Shown: positions 24,187 to 33,706 of the stretch, in pieces
Numbering within the stretch: the first letter of the stretch is position 1
Layout: every line of letters starts with the position of its first letter
From: an uncultured Duncaniella sp.
GTDB taxonomy: Bacteria > Bacteroidota > Bacteroidia > Bacteroidales > Muribaculaceae
Assembly: GCA_910578615.1 (NCBI GenBank)
Contig: CAJTRI010000014.1
Coordinates: 28,156-92,155 of the forward strand
DNA length: 64,000 nt
Direction: 5' to 3'
The notes under the pieces: generated by a model
Database searches by the model: none
Told to the model about the DNA's origin: nothing
Seen by the model: the letters and a program-made list of their open reading frames with translations, nothing else
Translations under genes and position numbers: made by a program

Positions 24187-25521
24187 TTATCGGCGCATAC
24201 CCTTCATGCCGCGCATTAGGGACATAGGATTCTTGATCCCAGAGACAGCCTTCATCATCTTGCGGGCATCATCAAACTGTTTGATAAGACGGTTCACCTC
24301 CTGTATGTCTGTACCAGAGCCACGGGCGATACGTTTGCGACGTGATCCGTTGATAATCTCGGGATGCTGGCGTTCTTCTTCGGTCATAGAGCGTATGATG
24401 GCCTCGATTCCCTTGAATGCATTATCATCAATATCAATGTCCTTTATTGCTTTTCCTACACCGGGTATCATTGATGCAAGCTCTTTGAGATTGCCCATTT
24501 TCTGAATCTGCTGGATCTGCTGTAAGAAGTCGTTGAAGTTGAACTGATTCTTAGCAATCTTGCGTTGCAGCTCGCGGGCCTGTTTCTCGTCATAGGCATT
24601 CTGGGCTTTCTCCACAAGGGATACAATGTCACCCATGCCGAGGATGCGGTCTGCCATACGGGAGGGGTGGAATAGGTCGAGCGCATCAAGTTTCTCGCCG
24701 GTTCCGACAAACTTTATAGGTTTGGTGACCACTGTGCGGATTGAAAGAGCTGCACCTCCACGGGTATCACCGTCAAGTTTGGTTAGGACGACTCCGTCGA
24801 AGTCAAGACGGTCATTAAACTCTTTGGCGGTATTGACGGCATCCTGACCGGTCATGGAGTCAACCACGAAAAGGATTTCCTGTGGTTTGACGGCCTTCTT
24901 GATGGCTGCAATTTCCTGCATCATCTGCTCGTCAACAGCGAGACGTCCTGCTGTGTCTATGATGACGAGGTCGTTGTGGTTGGTTTTCGCGTATCGGATG
25001 GCATTTTCGGCAATCTCTACCGGGTTTTTGTTGCCCTCCTCGGTATATACAGGAACATCGACCTGTCCTGCGATAACTTTGAGCTGGTCTATGGCGGCTG
25101 GACGGTAGACGTCGCATGCCACAAGAAGGGGACGCTTGCCCTGTTCGCTCTTGAATTTGCGTGCGAGTTTGCCTGAGAATGTGGTCTTTCCTGAACCTTG
25201 TAGTCCTGACATGAGGATTATGGCCGGGTTGCCTGAAAGGTTCACTTGGGCTGTCTCTCCTCCCATCAGTCGTGCGAGTTCGTCGTGGACGATTTTGACC
25301 ATTAGCTCTCCGGGCTTTATGGCGTTGATGACATTCTGTCCCATAGCCTTGGCCTTTACCTCATCGGTAAACTGTTTTGCCACCTTGTAGTTGACATCGG
25401 CTTCAAGAAGTGCACGACGCACATCTTTGAGGGTCTCTGCTACGTTTATCTCGGTGATTTTACCCTCACCTTTAAGTATCTTGAAACTTCTTTCGAGTCT
25501 CTCGCTTAGATTTTCAAACAT
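24187..25521 (-). CDS. ffh: Signal recognition particle protein Ffh
   Basis: The 444-residue SRP54 GTPase binds signal sequences and 4.5S RNA and delivers nascent membrane proteins to FtsY. The N domain (residues 1-90) is followed by the G domain with G-S-G-K-T-T, D-T-A-G-R and T-K-L-D-G-D. The M domain ends in a Met-rich segment (M-S-L-M-R-G-M-K-G-M). Length is normal. It lies 44 nt after panD and 38 nt before folD, in a run of four same-strand genes. Confidence 0.97.
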   Translation of the reverse strand: MFENLSERLERSFKILKGEGKITEINVAETLKDVRRALLEADVNYKVAKQFTDEVKAKAMGQNVINAIKPGELMVKIVHDELARLMGGETAQVNLSGNPAIILMSGLQGSGKTTFSGKLARKFKSEQGKRPLLVACDVYRPAAIDQLKVIAGQVDVPVYTEEGNKNPVEIAENAIRYAKTNHNDLVIIDTAGRLAVDEQMMQEIAAIKKAVKPQEILFVVDSMTGQDAVNTAKEFNDRLDFDGVVLTKLDGDTRGGAALSIRTVVTKPIKFVGTGEKLDALDLFHPSRMADRILGMGDIVSLVEKAQNAYDEKQARELQRKIAKNQFNFNDFLQQIQQIQKMGNLKELASMIPGVGKAIKDIDIDDNAFKGIEAIIRSMTEEERQHPEIINGSRRKRIARGSGTDIQEVNRLIKQFDDARKMMKAVSGIKNPMSLMRGMKGMRR

Positions 25522-25565
25522 TCTCTGGTTTGCTTAATGATTTTGATGATGTGGGGGAGTGGAAA

Positions 25566-25922
25566 TTATCCGATCACCAGTCTGTTGGTTGCAGTGTCGG
25601 GAAATATTACAGCCGGAGTGAACGTCCGGGCCTCTTCGGGAGTCATGAAGGCATAAGCCATTATGATGACGATGTCTCCCACCTGGACTTTGCGTGCGGC
25701 CGCGCCGTTAAGACAGATTACACCGGAGCCTCGAGGGCCTTCTATTGTGTAGGTATCAAAGCGCTCGCCATTATTATTATCTACTATATAGACCCTTTCT
25801 CCCGGCAGTATACCGGCAGCATCAAGCAGGTCACGGTCAATGGTTATACTGCCTATATAGTCAAGACGCGCCTCTGTTACGGTCACGCGGTGAATCTTGG
25901 ATTTTAAGATTTGCAGCATCAT
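25566..25922 (-). CDS. panD: Aspartate 1-decarboxylase (pyruvoyl enzyme precursor)
   Basis: The product of 117-118 residues makes beta-alanine for pantothenate. The self-processing site is the Gly-Ser in D-Y-I-G-S-I-T. Ser24 (second Met numbering) becomes the pyruvoyl group. Y-A-F-M-T at the C-terminal end and N-G-A-A-A-R are conserved family positions. Two adjacent ATG codons at the start overlap the panC stop as ATGATGA, and homologues begin M-L-Q, favouring the second. PanC makes pantothenate from the product, so the operon encodes consecutive steps. Confidence 0.96.
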   Translation of the reverse strand: MMLQILKSKIHRVTVTEARLDYIGSITIDRDLLDAAGILPGERVYIVDNNNGERFDTYTIEGPRGSGVICLNGAAARKVQVGDIVIIMAYAFMTPEEARTFTPAVIFPDTATNRLVIG

Positions 25923-26776
25923 TTGGATGAAGGATTGTATGTGATGTTGTCAATCAGTCTGACCTCTCCGCAATATGCGGTGATACACCCGACCGCATAT
26001 TCAGTGTCGTCCCAGTTGCTGACAGGTTGCATGGTTATCCCGTCTACAATCTCATAATACTCCACTTCCATAAAGGGATATCTGTTGATTGTGTCTATGA
26101 CCCATTGACGGGTTTCGTTAAGTGAGCCTTCGGCAGCTTTGATAAGGCTGGCTTTCAGGGCGAGATTGATGCATGGTGCAACGGAACGTTGTTCGGCCGA
26201 GAGGCGGACATTGCGCGAACTCATGGCCAATCCGTCTTCATGACGCTTTATGGGACATGAAACGATTTCAAGGTTGTTGAAACCGCCTTCAAGTTCGACC
26301 ATACGACGGATCACGGCAATCTGTTGAAAGTCCTTTTCTCCAAAATATGCCCGGGTGGGGTTGGTGAATGCAAAAAGTTTGCTGACCACCTGGGCCACAC
26401 CGTTGAAGTGTCCGGGCCGCATCGGGCCTTCCATGACTTCGGCTACCGGGCCGAGGTTGAAAACCCTGCAGTCTTCCTCAGGATACATCTCTTCTACGGT
26501 TGGGATGAATGCAATATCCACTCCCGCAGCTTCAAGTAGACGACAATCGGCCTCCTCGGTGCGCGGATATGTGGCGAGGTCTGAGGGATTGTTGAATTGG
26601 GTGGGATTTACGAAGACACTCACAACCACAGTGGCATTTTCTTTACGGGCACGAGTGATTAGAGACATGTGTCCTTCATGGAGTGCTCCCATTGTAGGGA
26701 CAAGGCCTACGCCACCAAGGTTACGAACCTTGGAAAGTGCGGATTGGAGCTCTGAAACAGTGCGAATTATTTCCAT
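25919..26776 (-). CDS. panC: Pantothenate synthetase
   Basis: The 285-residue ligase joins pantoate and beta-alanine with ATP. The N-terminal P-T-M-G-A-L-H-E-G-H motif is the nucleotide-binding H-x-G-H loop. G-E-K-D-F-Q-Q and the K-M-S-K-S-equivalent M-S-S-R-N region are present. The start lies 26 nt downstream of a good -7 element, and the end overlaps panD. Length is typical. Confidence 0.97.
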   Translation of the reverse strand: MEIIRTVSELQSALSKVRNLGGVGLVPTMGALHEGHMSLITRARKENATVVVSVFVNPTQFNNPSDLATYPRTEEADCRLLEAAGVDIAFIPTVEEMYPEEDCRVFNLGPVAEVMEGPMRPGHFNGVAQVVSKLFAFTNPTRAYFGEKDFQQIAVIRRMVELEGGFNNLEIVSCPIKRHEDGLAMSSRNVRLSAEQRSVAPCINLALKASLIKAAEGSLNETRQWVIDTINRYPFMEVEYYEIVDGITMQPVSNWDDTEYAVGCITAYCGEVRLIDNITYNPSSK

Positions 26777-26801
26777 TCTTTCTGTTGAAATTTTCGGTCT
26801 G

Positions 26802-26832
26802 CAAAAGTAGCAAATATTTCTTTAACGGACAA
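26802..26832 (-). promoter_or_regulatory. panCD promoter
   Basis: On the reverse strand TTG (complement of 26830-26832), 20 nt, TACTTTTG (complement of 26802-26809). The leader to the panC ATG is about 20 nt. Confidence 0.6.
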
Positions 26833-26954
26833 TAGCCGAAAAATAATAAACGCATTGTAAATGGTGGTTTTGGCGGGGTGTTATGTAGATTACGGTATAT
26901 TTGCTTTATTTTGCGGGTATTGGGATTTGTTTTCGGTTCTGTCAAGATGCAAGA

Positions 26955-27001
26955 AAAGCGAGTACTGGAAGTTTCATATCCGAACTTCCAGTACTCGCTT
27001 T
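26955..27001. terminator. Strong hairpin after the alpha-2-macroglobulin gene
   Basis: AAAGCGAGTACTGGAAGTT (26955-26973) and its perfect inverse (26983-27001) form a 19-bp stem with a 9-nt loop and T-rich 3' ends on both strands. It lies 27 nt after the reverse gene that ends at 27029. Confidence 0.8.
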
Positions 27002-27028
27002 CAAGGTAGTCTGTCTTATAAATTAAAG

Positions 27029-30000
27029 TTAGTTCTTTACAACAATGGTTGATCCAGATGAGTGTGCTGCGTATTGTGGCGCGTATTGGCTCTGGACAGA
27101 GGCTAATCCTGATGTATAAGTGCCGGCATTGTTGACCCACATGTCATATGTAAGGATATATGAGCCTTTGGGGAGATGGTCTATGAATATGCGTGTGGAG
27201 GAGTCTCGGTTTTCGCGATAGAAATACAGTCCGTCTGCAATGATAGTCCCTGATAACTGGTCAACAGGTTCGAAACATGCCGGTCGGTCATCCACAATGG
27301 TCACGTAGTCCATATCGGTTTCAGCGTTGACAGTGAGGGTTACTCTTACTTTTGCACCGAGTTTAAGAGTAGAAGTGGATATAACTGTTGATTTATTGTC
27401 CGAGGAATCAAATTCATAAACCGTTTTTTCAATTGATAATTCAGGGCATGATTTGCTGGCGGTTTTTGTCATATCGTCAGTATAACGGCTGAATATGGCA
27501 CCCCATGATGGCGTGTTGCCTTTACGTTCGATCTTCAATGTCTTCCCTCCGGCAGAAACAGGTAGGGCAGCCATTATTTCTCCTGTGAGACGTTCTGGTT
27601 CATTGACGATTACTTGTTCTTTGCCTACAGATATTTTAGCGCCTTCGGAAGGAACAAACCAACTATCCGAAGTAGATAAGATGGCAGCGACTGCCGTGGA
27701 TGCGATTTGGCCGCTTCCCCAGTTCTGTGCGCCTTTTTGAAGGATTAACCACTGTCTAAGGTTGTCAATATCAGTGCATCCCGGATCAATGAGACTGAAT
27801 GTCATAAGTATCTCGGCCGTGATTCCGATTTTGTCCAGACCATCATACCAAGTGTTGTCCAGAACCGGGAACCACATTCCTTTGTCAGGAGTCACAGAGG
27901 CAAATTCACGTATTGAGGTCAGAATCTCGCGTGCTACCCGTGGATGTCCGTTCTGGCACAGGATTTCTGCGTATACTGCCTTTGTTGGTAGGCTGGATTT
28001 TTTCCAGCTACGGAGAATTCGTTGTATGGACGCATCTACGATATTTTTTCTGGCTCTTATATTTGAGGATTCCTTGAAATAATCATGTATGCGGACATAG
28101 GTTGTATAGTCTGCATCTGGATTGTTAAGGAATTCAGATGTGATTTCTTTGTTGTCCCAGCCAAGCGCACTGTCAATCATTTCTGACAGAACTTTGTCTT
28201 TGGGCATGAATCCCAAAGTGTTAAGCCGTCCAAGAAGTGAAAGCACCCTGTATGTAGCCCAGCGGGATGCCGTAGGATAGTGTTTACTCCAATACCAGCC
28301 TCCATCCTTTCCTTCGAGGGATTTAAGCGTGGCTATATTGGCTGACAATGTGGCATTGACAAGTTTTTTGTCAAATAATAATGAGAGACGTGTCATCCTT
28401 TCATTATCATCTGCGGCACCCTGCATCCATGGTGTGGCATTGAGCATTAAAAGTTTAAGTTCTTCATTGCGGTCAAGCATCGATGTCAGGGTTGCGTCTG
28501 ATTTGTCACTTCTTAACCATGCATCCAGGGCTTTGGCTATCGCAGGATTGTCTCTGAGTAGACCTGTGGCTATTGCGGCGGAATATAATGAGAGTGCGGC
28601 GGTAGGAGCTGTGTCGGCTTTGCGGTCAAGCAGACCGGGTAGGGCTGTCACTACATACCATGCCGGATTCTCGCAGAATGAAAGGGACAGAGTACCTCCG
28701 TCAGGAATGACTGGAAGAGCTGTCTCAAATTCATGTCTTTCAGGAGACATGAAGAATGGAAGGGTCTCGATTAAAGATGTCATGGACGGCAAAATCGGAA
28801 TGAGGCTTTGTTCGCCATCGGAGTGGTTGCCGGTCGTGCTCTTTATGCGATAGCCTATAAAGGGGATATCTGACGGAACCGATATGCTGACTGAAATGAT
28901 GTCGGCTTTTCCGGCAGATATTGTGTCAGTCTGACTCTTCGAACAGATTGTGGAATTGTCAGACGGATTAAAGATGGTAACCTCGGTGGATATGGACTGG
29001 GGTTCGCCGCTATTATTCATTACTGATGCGGATATGACAGCATTATCTCCGTTTCGGAGAAAACGTGGCAGATTTGGTTGTACCATTATAGGCTTAGAGG
29101 CTATTATATCGGCTGAGAAGCTGGTTGTAAGCAATGAGTCTGTAAAGGCCACAGCGCGGAAGCCCCATGTAGTGTTGGCATTCGGGACTGTAAATGTCAA
29201 AGACAGATGTCCGTCCTTGTCAGTAGTCAGAGAGGGACGGAAAAATGCCAATGGTACCTCGCTGTCACGATATGCAAATTCCTTATGGGGATCTGTGGTT
29301 TCTACCGCCTCATCCCCAGAGCCGGATTCGGATGCATCAGCAACAACCTCTCCTTCCGCAGAACCCATATCCATCGCAAGTTCCTCGACAACCGCACCAT
29401 CTGCATTTCCTGTTGCAGCCATTTTGGAATTAGATGATCTCATCATTGCGCTGGCGCCTCTGATCTTGTAGCCGGATAATCTTGGCACAAGTGACATTCC
29501 ATATGTGTCAAAAGATGCATCGCTAACATTCAAGCATCTGAGGGGGGATATGTTCTGGAACAAGGACGATGTGGTAGTCTCAGATAATGGTTGCGTACCC
29601 CAGACCCAAGATGGAGTATAGGTATAAGGTTTTGTAAAGTTCCATGACCAGGATGCGATGGCATCAATGGCAGTATTATATAGGTCTGTTATTACTGCGG
29701 CTTCCTGTCCGTTTCCGTCTGTGGCGACAATACGGAATGTCCATGTCTCGGACTCTCCGGGATTTACCTTGTTTCTGAATGTTTCGGTTATGAACCTAAG
29801 GCTGTTGTCGGGATTGTGACGCCTTATATTGATTCTTCGAGCTGTCTGCCGGTAGTCACCGGTACATAGGATATCAAGTGTGGCATGTTCAATCCCTTCC
29901 GGGAGGAATATTTCAAGATTGTGTATGCCGGCAGGAGAGTTTATAGTGCGGTCTGAGATTACAGAGTCTCCACTGCATATAGCCATTATGAGATGGGAGT

Positions 30001-32653
30001 CTGCTCCAGTGGCGTACAGCAGGTGCCCGGGGTTTGAAGAAGACAAAGTTATTTCGGTTTCGGGAGTCCAGAATAAATCTTCTGGTACCGGGCTTTCTTT
30101 AGCATTTGGGTCGAAGAGTACGACCTCGCATTTCACGGTATCTGCAAGTTGTGGATTATCAAGCGAAAAAGCCATAGTATATCTACCAGGTTTTAGACCT
30201 GTAAGATTCACAGGGTTTCTCAATACTTCTGAGCGTACACATTTACCTTTATCAAAAATTGAAAGGTTTACAGGCAGTGTGATTATGGAATCACGATAGT
30301 CAACAACCTTGGCATTAATTGATACAGGCCCTTGTGATATATCTATATTGTTGGCGTTTTCCACTGATATAAAGTACCTTTCACCGAGTGAGAATGTTGT
30401 TTTGGCCGTCTGTGTCTCTCCTGCCTGTGAAGTTGCTGATATATTTGCAGTATAAAATCCGTCAGGGACAGGAGACATTGAAAGAACTTTGTCAGAAAGC
30501 GTTATTGAAAAGCGTCCGTAAGAATCGGTTGTAACTGTCGTGCTGTAAAATTGGTATGGAGAGGAATATCTCCACCATACAGGCCGATTTTGTACGGAGA
30601 GTTCCATTGTGACATCTGTATCAGCCATAGGGAAGCCTGAGTAAGTAACAACACGTCCCCTAAGTGTTGCTTCGCCGGGTGCCGGAACCCCTGTTTCCAC
30701 ATTCTCGGTCTCTATCATGAATGTGGGCAGTTTGTAATCTGCCACCTCAAATGAGATTGTATTCCATTGTTGTGCGACAGAAATATTAAACCGTCCCGTA
30801 AGTCCGTCCTCTGGTAGCCGGAATGAGCCAGTTAGACGACCGAAATTGTCTGTCATACCTGTTATAGTATCGATAGGCATAGAATTGGCGTCATATAAGA
30901 CAGCGCTTATTTCCTTTCCGGCCATTACTCTGCGAAGACCACCTTTGTATTCATAACACACTGCACACCACTCGGCTGTATCGCCGGGATGATAGAGAGG
31001 AAGGGATGAATACCCTTGTATTCCAGTAATCCATTTATCCGGGTTTTGATAGTTGTAGTCATATGAATATATCGGCATGGTGTATCGATCATCACCCAGA
31101 GAGGCGATAATCATTCCGTTTTCCTTGCTTTTGATTTTCAATATGCCGTTCTTGTCGGTTGTGCCGAGTAGAGTTTTTTGTGGATTCTTATTGTAGGCAT
31201 CGTTGACAAGGGTAAGTTTGACATCGGCAAGTGGTGCTCCGTCTGCCGGATTCAGAGTCCTGATATCTCGGCTTGTGAATCGTGAGGGCACAAGGACAAT
31301 GGAGGAGACATGCACTTTGGTGAAATAATTGTTGCTGAGAGGCACCCCCTTTATGGCCGGGACTACTACATAGTTGCCATTTCTAGGAAATTTGAATTTT
31401 ACTATCGTCTCTGATTTGAACGGTATATCCTTGCTTTCCATGGAGACAGGAATGGAGCCGATCTTTGTTTTAAGAACGTTATGTCTGGTGTTTACATCTG
31501 ATTGATAGACAGGAAGTGATGAGACGTCATAGATGTCTATGGATGCTTCGGATGTGTTGTTGGCTGTTACCTTCATCTCAATCTCTTTTCCGGCAGGAAT
31601 AAGTGTCGGAACGGTGACTGTTATGCTTTTCTCTGAAAGAGACGATATGATGTTTTTTAAGCAGTTTATGCGCCAGTATTCAGGATAATATGCTATAAAC
31701 TTTTTGGCATAGTCATAGAGTGAGGGTTCGACCGGGGCATCTGCCAGTATATCTCCTACATATTCTGACCGAGGACGGCCAGAATCATCGCATAAATTTT
31801 TGTAAAGCCCTATATAGGCGTCAATGTTGTCACCGGCGGTATCGGCATCAGGTCTTACCGAATGGCGTAAGATATATTCCATCCTACCGATCATGGCATT
31901 GATACTGGGTGCGGAGTAGGGGGATGTCGGGGAAACGAGAGATGAGTAAAGATTTAATATTTTTTCCCCGACGGGATCATTGGAAAGGGTAGGTGGGACA
32001 TATGTATCTCCCGGTCTGAGGGTTCGGAATACTAACGAGTAGGGCAGGAACGGCCTGTACTGGTTATCCATTGAGCGAAAGATATCTATTGCATTATTGG
32101 CCACGAAATCGTAAAGGGTCGGGAAATATATCCTTGTCTGGTTGTTCTGGGATATAATACCGCTGTAATCCGATATACGCTCTTTGCGTAATAAGTTTTC
32201 AGCTGTCAGTGCGGAATCAATAAGCTCTGTTATTTTCATGCGGAATTGCAGACCGCTCCATTCATTACAGTCCTTGGCAAGTGGAAGTAGAGGCAGATTC
32301 CTGTGGTCGAAACGCCATCTGCCTGAGGAATATACCTGACTGTATAAGGAAGCCTCGAAGGTGTTGATGAGCGATGTAAATACAGGATTCTTGGACTGTG
32401 TTCTCACAGAGTCGATTTTGGCAATAACCAAGGGCGTGTTTTCCTGTCCCTGTACTTGCAGGGCTATTGAATAGTCGATGAGCGCGCGCAAGGCCTTTTG
32501 TGTGTTTCCGTCTGATAGGGCGGTGTTCAGATTGACCAGCGATTGAGAGCTGACAGTCTTTGGATAGGCGAAGTCTGGCGACTTCACTTTTTGGGCTGAC
32601 ATCACTGTGGCAATCACCGTGATAGTCAGAATTGAAAGAATGATTCGCTTCAT
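27029..32653 (-). CDS. Giant alpha-2-macroglobulin family protein, no visible thioester motif
   Basis: The 1874-residue exported protein begins with a signal peptide (M-K-R-I-I-L-S-I, ending near M-S-A-Q, residue 20). An N-terminal helical region is followed by MG2-like beta-sandwich repeats. A Gly/Ala/Glu-rich linker precedes the alpha-2-macroglobulin core (P-L-A-F-F-R-P-S-L-T-T-D, then N-A-N-T-T-W-G-F-R). An all-helical terpenoid-like domain and a C-terminal receptor-like domain complete it. In many relatives the helical domain carries C-x-E-Q after A-L-P. Here the corresponding stretch A-L-P-G-L-L-D-R-K-A-D has no Cys. It could trap proteases without covalent coupling or have another envelope role. 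There is no lipobox. Confidence 0.85.
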   Translation of the reverse strand: MKRIILSILTITVIATVMSAQKVKSPDFAYPKTVSSQSLVNLNTALSDGNTQKALRALIDYSIALQVQGQENTPLVIAKIDSVRTQSKNPVFTSLINTFEASLYSQVYSSGRWRFDHRNLPLLPLAKDCNEWSGLQFRMKITELIDSALTAENLLRKERISDYSGIISQNNQTRIYFPTLYDFVANNAIDIFRSMDNQYRPFLPYSLVFRTLRPGDTYVPPTLSNDPVGEKILNLYSSLVSPTSPYSAPSINAMIGRMEYILRHSVRPDADTAGDNIDAYIGLYKNLCDDSGRPRSEYVGDILADAPVEPSLYDYAKKFIAYYPEYWRINCLKNIISSLSEKSITVTVPTLIPAGKEIEMKVTANNTSEASIDIYDVSSLPVYQSDVNTRHNVLKTKIGSIPVSMESKDIPFKSETIVKFKFPRNGNYVVVPAIKGVPLSNNYFTKVHVSSIVLVPSRFTSRDIRTLNPADGAPLADVKLTLVNDAYNKNPQKTLLGTTDKNGILKIKSKENGMIIASLGDDRYTMPIYSYDYNYQNPDKWITGIQGYSSLPLYHPGDTAEWCAVCYEYKGGLRRVMAGKEISAVLYDANSMPIDTITGMTDNFGRLTGSFRLPEDGLTGRFNISVAQQWNTISFEVADYKLPTFMIETENVETGVPAPGEATLRGRVVTYSGFPMADTDVTMELSVQNRPVWWRYSSPYQFYSTTVTTDSYGRFSITLSDKVLSMSPVPDGFYTANISATSQAGETQTAKTTFSLGERYFISVENANNIDISQGPVSINAKVVDYRDSIITLPVNLSIFDKGKCVRSEVLRNPVNLTGLKPGRYTMAFSLDNPQLADTVKCEVVLFDPNAKESPVPEDLFWTPETEITLSSSNPGHLLYATGADSHLIMAICSGDSVISDRTINSPAGIHNLEIFLPEGIEHATLDILCTGDYRQTARRINIRRHNPDNSLRFITETFRNKVNPGESETWTFRIVATDGNGQEAAVITDLYNTAIDAIASWSWNFTKPYTYTPSWVWGTQPLSETTTSSLFQNISPLRCLNVSDASFDTYGMSLVPRLSGYKIRGASAMMRSSNSKMAATGNADGAVVEELAMDMGSAEGEVVADASESGSGDEAVETTDPHKEFAYRDSEVPLAFFRPSLTTDKDGHLSLTFTVPNANTTWGFRAVAFTDSLLTTSFSADIIASKPIMVQPNLPRFLRNGDNAVISASVMNNSGEPQSISTEVTIFNPSDNSTICSKSQTDTISAGKADIISVSISVPSDIPFIGYRIKSTTGNHSDGEQSLIPILPSMTSLIETLPFFMSPERHEFETALPVIPDGGTLSLSFCENPAWYVVTALPGLLDRKADTAPTAALSLYSAAIATGLLRDNPAIAKALDAWLRSDKSDATLTSMLDRNEELKLLMLNATPWMQGAADDNERMTRLSLLFDKKLVNATLSANIATLKSLEGKDGGWYWSKHYPTASRWATYRVLSLLGRLNTLGFMPKDKVLSEMIDSALGWDNKEITSEFLNNPDADYTTYVRIHDYFKESSNIRARKNIVDASIQRILRSWKKSSLPTKAVYAEILCQNGHPRVAREILTSIREFASVTPDKGMWFPVLDNTWYDGLDKIGITAEILMTFSLIDPGCTDIDNLRQWLILQKGAQNWGSGQIASTAVAAILSTSDSWFVPSEGAKISVGKEQVIVNEPERLTGEIMAALPVSAGGKTLKIERKGNTPSWGAIFSRYTDDMTKTASKSCPELSIEKTVYEFDSSDNKSTVISTSTLKLGAKVRVTLTVNAETDMDYVTIVDDRPACFEPVDQLSGTIIADGLYFYRENRDSSTRIFIDHLPKGSYILTYDMWVNNAGTYTSGLASVQSQYAPQYAAHSSGSTIVVKN

Positions 32654-32701
32654 ATCCTATTAATGGTAAATGTGTAAATAAATATGTATAAAAACGTGAG
32701 A

Positions 32702-32721
32702 GGGAGCCTTATGTAGCTCCC
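32702..32721 (-). terminator. Terminator after the Spy-like gene
   Basis: GGGAGC (32702-32707) pairs with GCTCCC (32716-32721). On the reverse strand the stem is followed by ACGTTTTTATA. It separates the sigma-factor operon from the macroglobulin gene and argues against one transcript. Confidence 0.55.
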
Positions 32722-32742
32722 CTTGGTTATTTTTTACGTTTT

Positions 32743-33204
32743 TTATTCTCTTTTTTCGCTTTGCGATGTTCTTTCATTGGTGAAGTCTCGCTCGGCGCTT
32801 TTCAGTTTGAATAGTTGCTTTGGTGTCAATATTTTTTTAAATTCCTTGTAATATCTCACCTCTACGTCTCCTTCTTTTGCCTTACATTCAAACATAGCCT
32901 CGGCAGCTTTTTCGTATTCAAGTTCTGAGGCCTCCTCTCCTTGCTGACTCACCTGACGGGCCATCTTGCGAGTGTCGTCCACAACCCGTCTCATATCTCT
33001 TTCCATTCTGTTGTACAACGGCATGAATTTTTTCCGTTGTTCAACAGAGAGGTCAAGTTGTTTTGATATATAGTCGTTTTTTACTTGCTGCATTTCTCTC
33101 ATCCATACATCTTTCTCATGTTTGGACGGTTTTTGCGCTTGTATTTCCGAGACAGTGATTACATTAACAAGGATTATTAATATAAAATAGTACAGGTGTT
33201 TCAT
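32743..33204 (-). CDS. Periplasmic Spy/CpxP-like helical protein
   Basis: The product has 153 residues. The ATG at 33204 starts a signal peptide of about 23 residues ending I-Q-A-Q. An earlier frame start would lie within the preceding gene. The mature part is almost wholly helical and charged, with L-D-L-S-V-E-Q-R-K-K-F and I-L-T-P-K-Q-L-F-K-L at the two positions where Spy/CpxP-type proteins carry L-T-x-x-Q motifs. Such proteins act as periplasmic chaperones or stress sensors. It is the third gene after an ECF sigma factor and a putative anti-sigma, so it may be target, sensor or both. Confidence 0.7.
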   Translation of the reverse strand: MKHLYYFILIILVNVITVSEIQAQKPSKHEKDVWMREMQQVKNDYISKQLDLSVEQRKKFMPLYNRMERDMRRVVDDTRKMARQVSQQGEEASELEYEKAAEAMFECKAKEGDVEVRYYKEFKKILTPKQLFKLKSAERDFTNERTSQSEKRE

Positions 33205-33228
33205 ATTTAGTTTGGTTTTAACTGGCAT

Positions 33229-33660
33229 TTAGATTTCGGCCATAGGAAAATCCGTTTCATCATTATCTGAATAATGAACCGGGGTGAAACCTGTTTCATA
33301 GAGATCGTCCATAAGCTGGTAGTCATCCAGATTGCCCTCGTTGATAAGGTAATCACTCATGAAATAATCATTGTCAATCGCTGCCGTTATGACGGGATTG
33401 TTGTCGATTGAAAGTCCGGCTGACTGTGGGCGCATAAGGTCAAACATTTTCATCATGCACCATACCCCCATAAACATGGCTGCAAGATATATGTACGGTC
33501 TTACTTTGTCCCAGAATGATTTTGGCATAACCCCGGTCGGAGCCGTTTCCCATTCCTGTTGTGGCAGAGAGGCAATCATGCGTGACGCAAAATCCTCGAA
33601 ATAACCTTCGGGAACCGTCATGCCGTCATTATGTTTGACTTTATCAAGTATATCTTTCAT
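33229..33660 (-). CDS. Single-span membrane protein, putative anti-sigma factor
   Basis: A 143-residue protein with a cytoplasmic N-terminal part of about 50 residues (P-E-G-Y-F-E-D-F-A motif, common in Bacteroidota sigma-linked proteins). One membrane span at about 53-70 follows, then an acidic periplasmic tail. I chose the ATG at 33660 because the upstream in-frame codons overlap the sigma-factor gene. Position directly after an ECF sigma gene and this topology are those of anti-sigma factors, although a zinc anti-sigma motif is absent. It is followed by the Spy-like gene 24 nt on. Confidence 0.62.
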   Translation of the reverse strand: MKDILDKVKHNDGMTVPEGYFEDFASRMIASLPQQEWETAPTGVMPKSFWDKVRPYIYLAAMFMGVWCMMKMFDLMRPQSAGLSIDNNPVITAAIDNDYFMSDYLINEGNLDDYQLMDDLYETGFTPVHYSDNDETDFPMAEI

Positions 33661-33706
33661 GTGTGGTAGTACTTTGTTTATATAGACTGACGATTGTATT
33701 GCGGGT

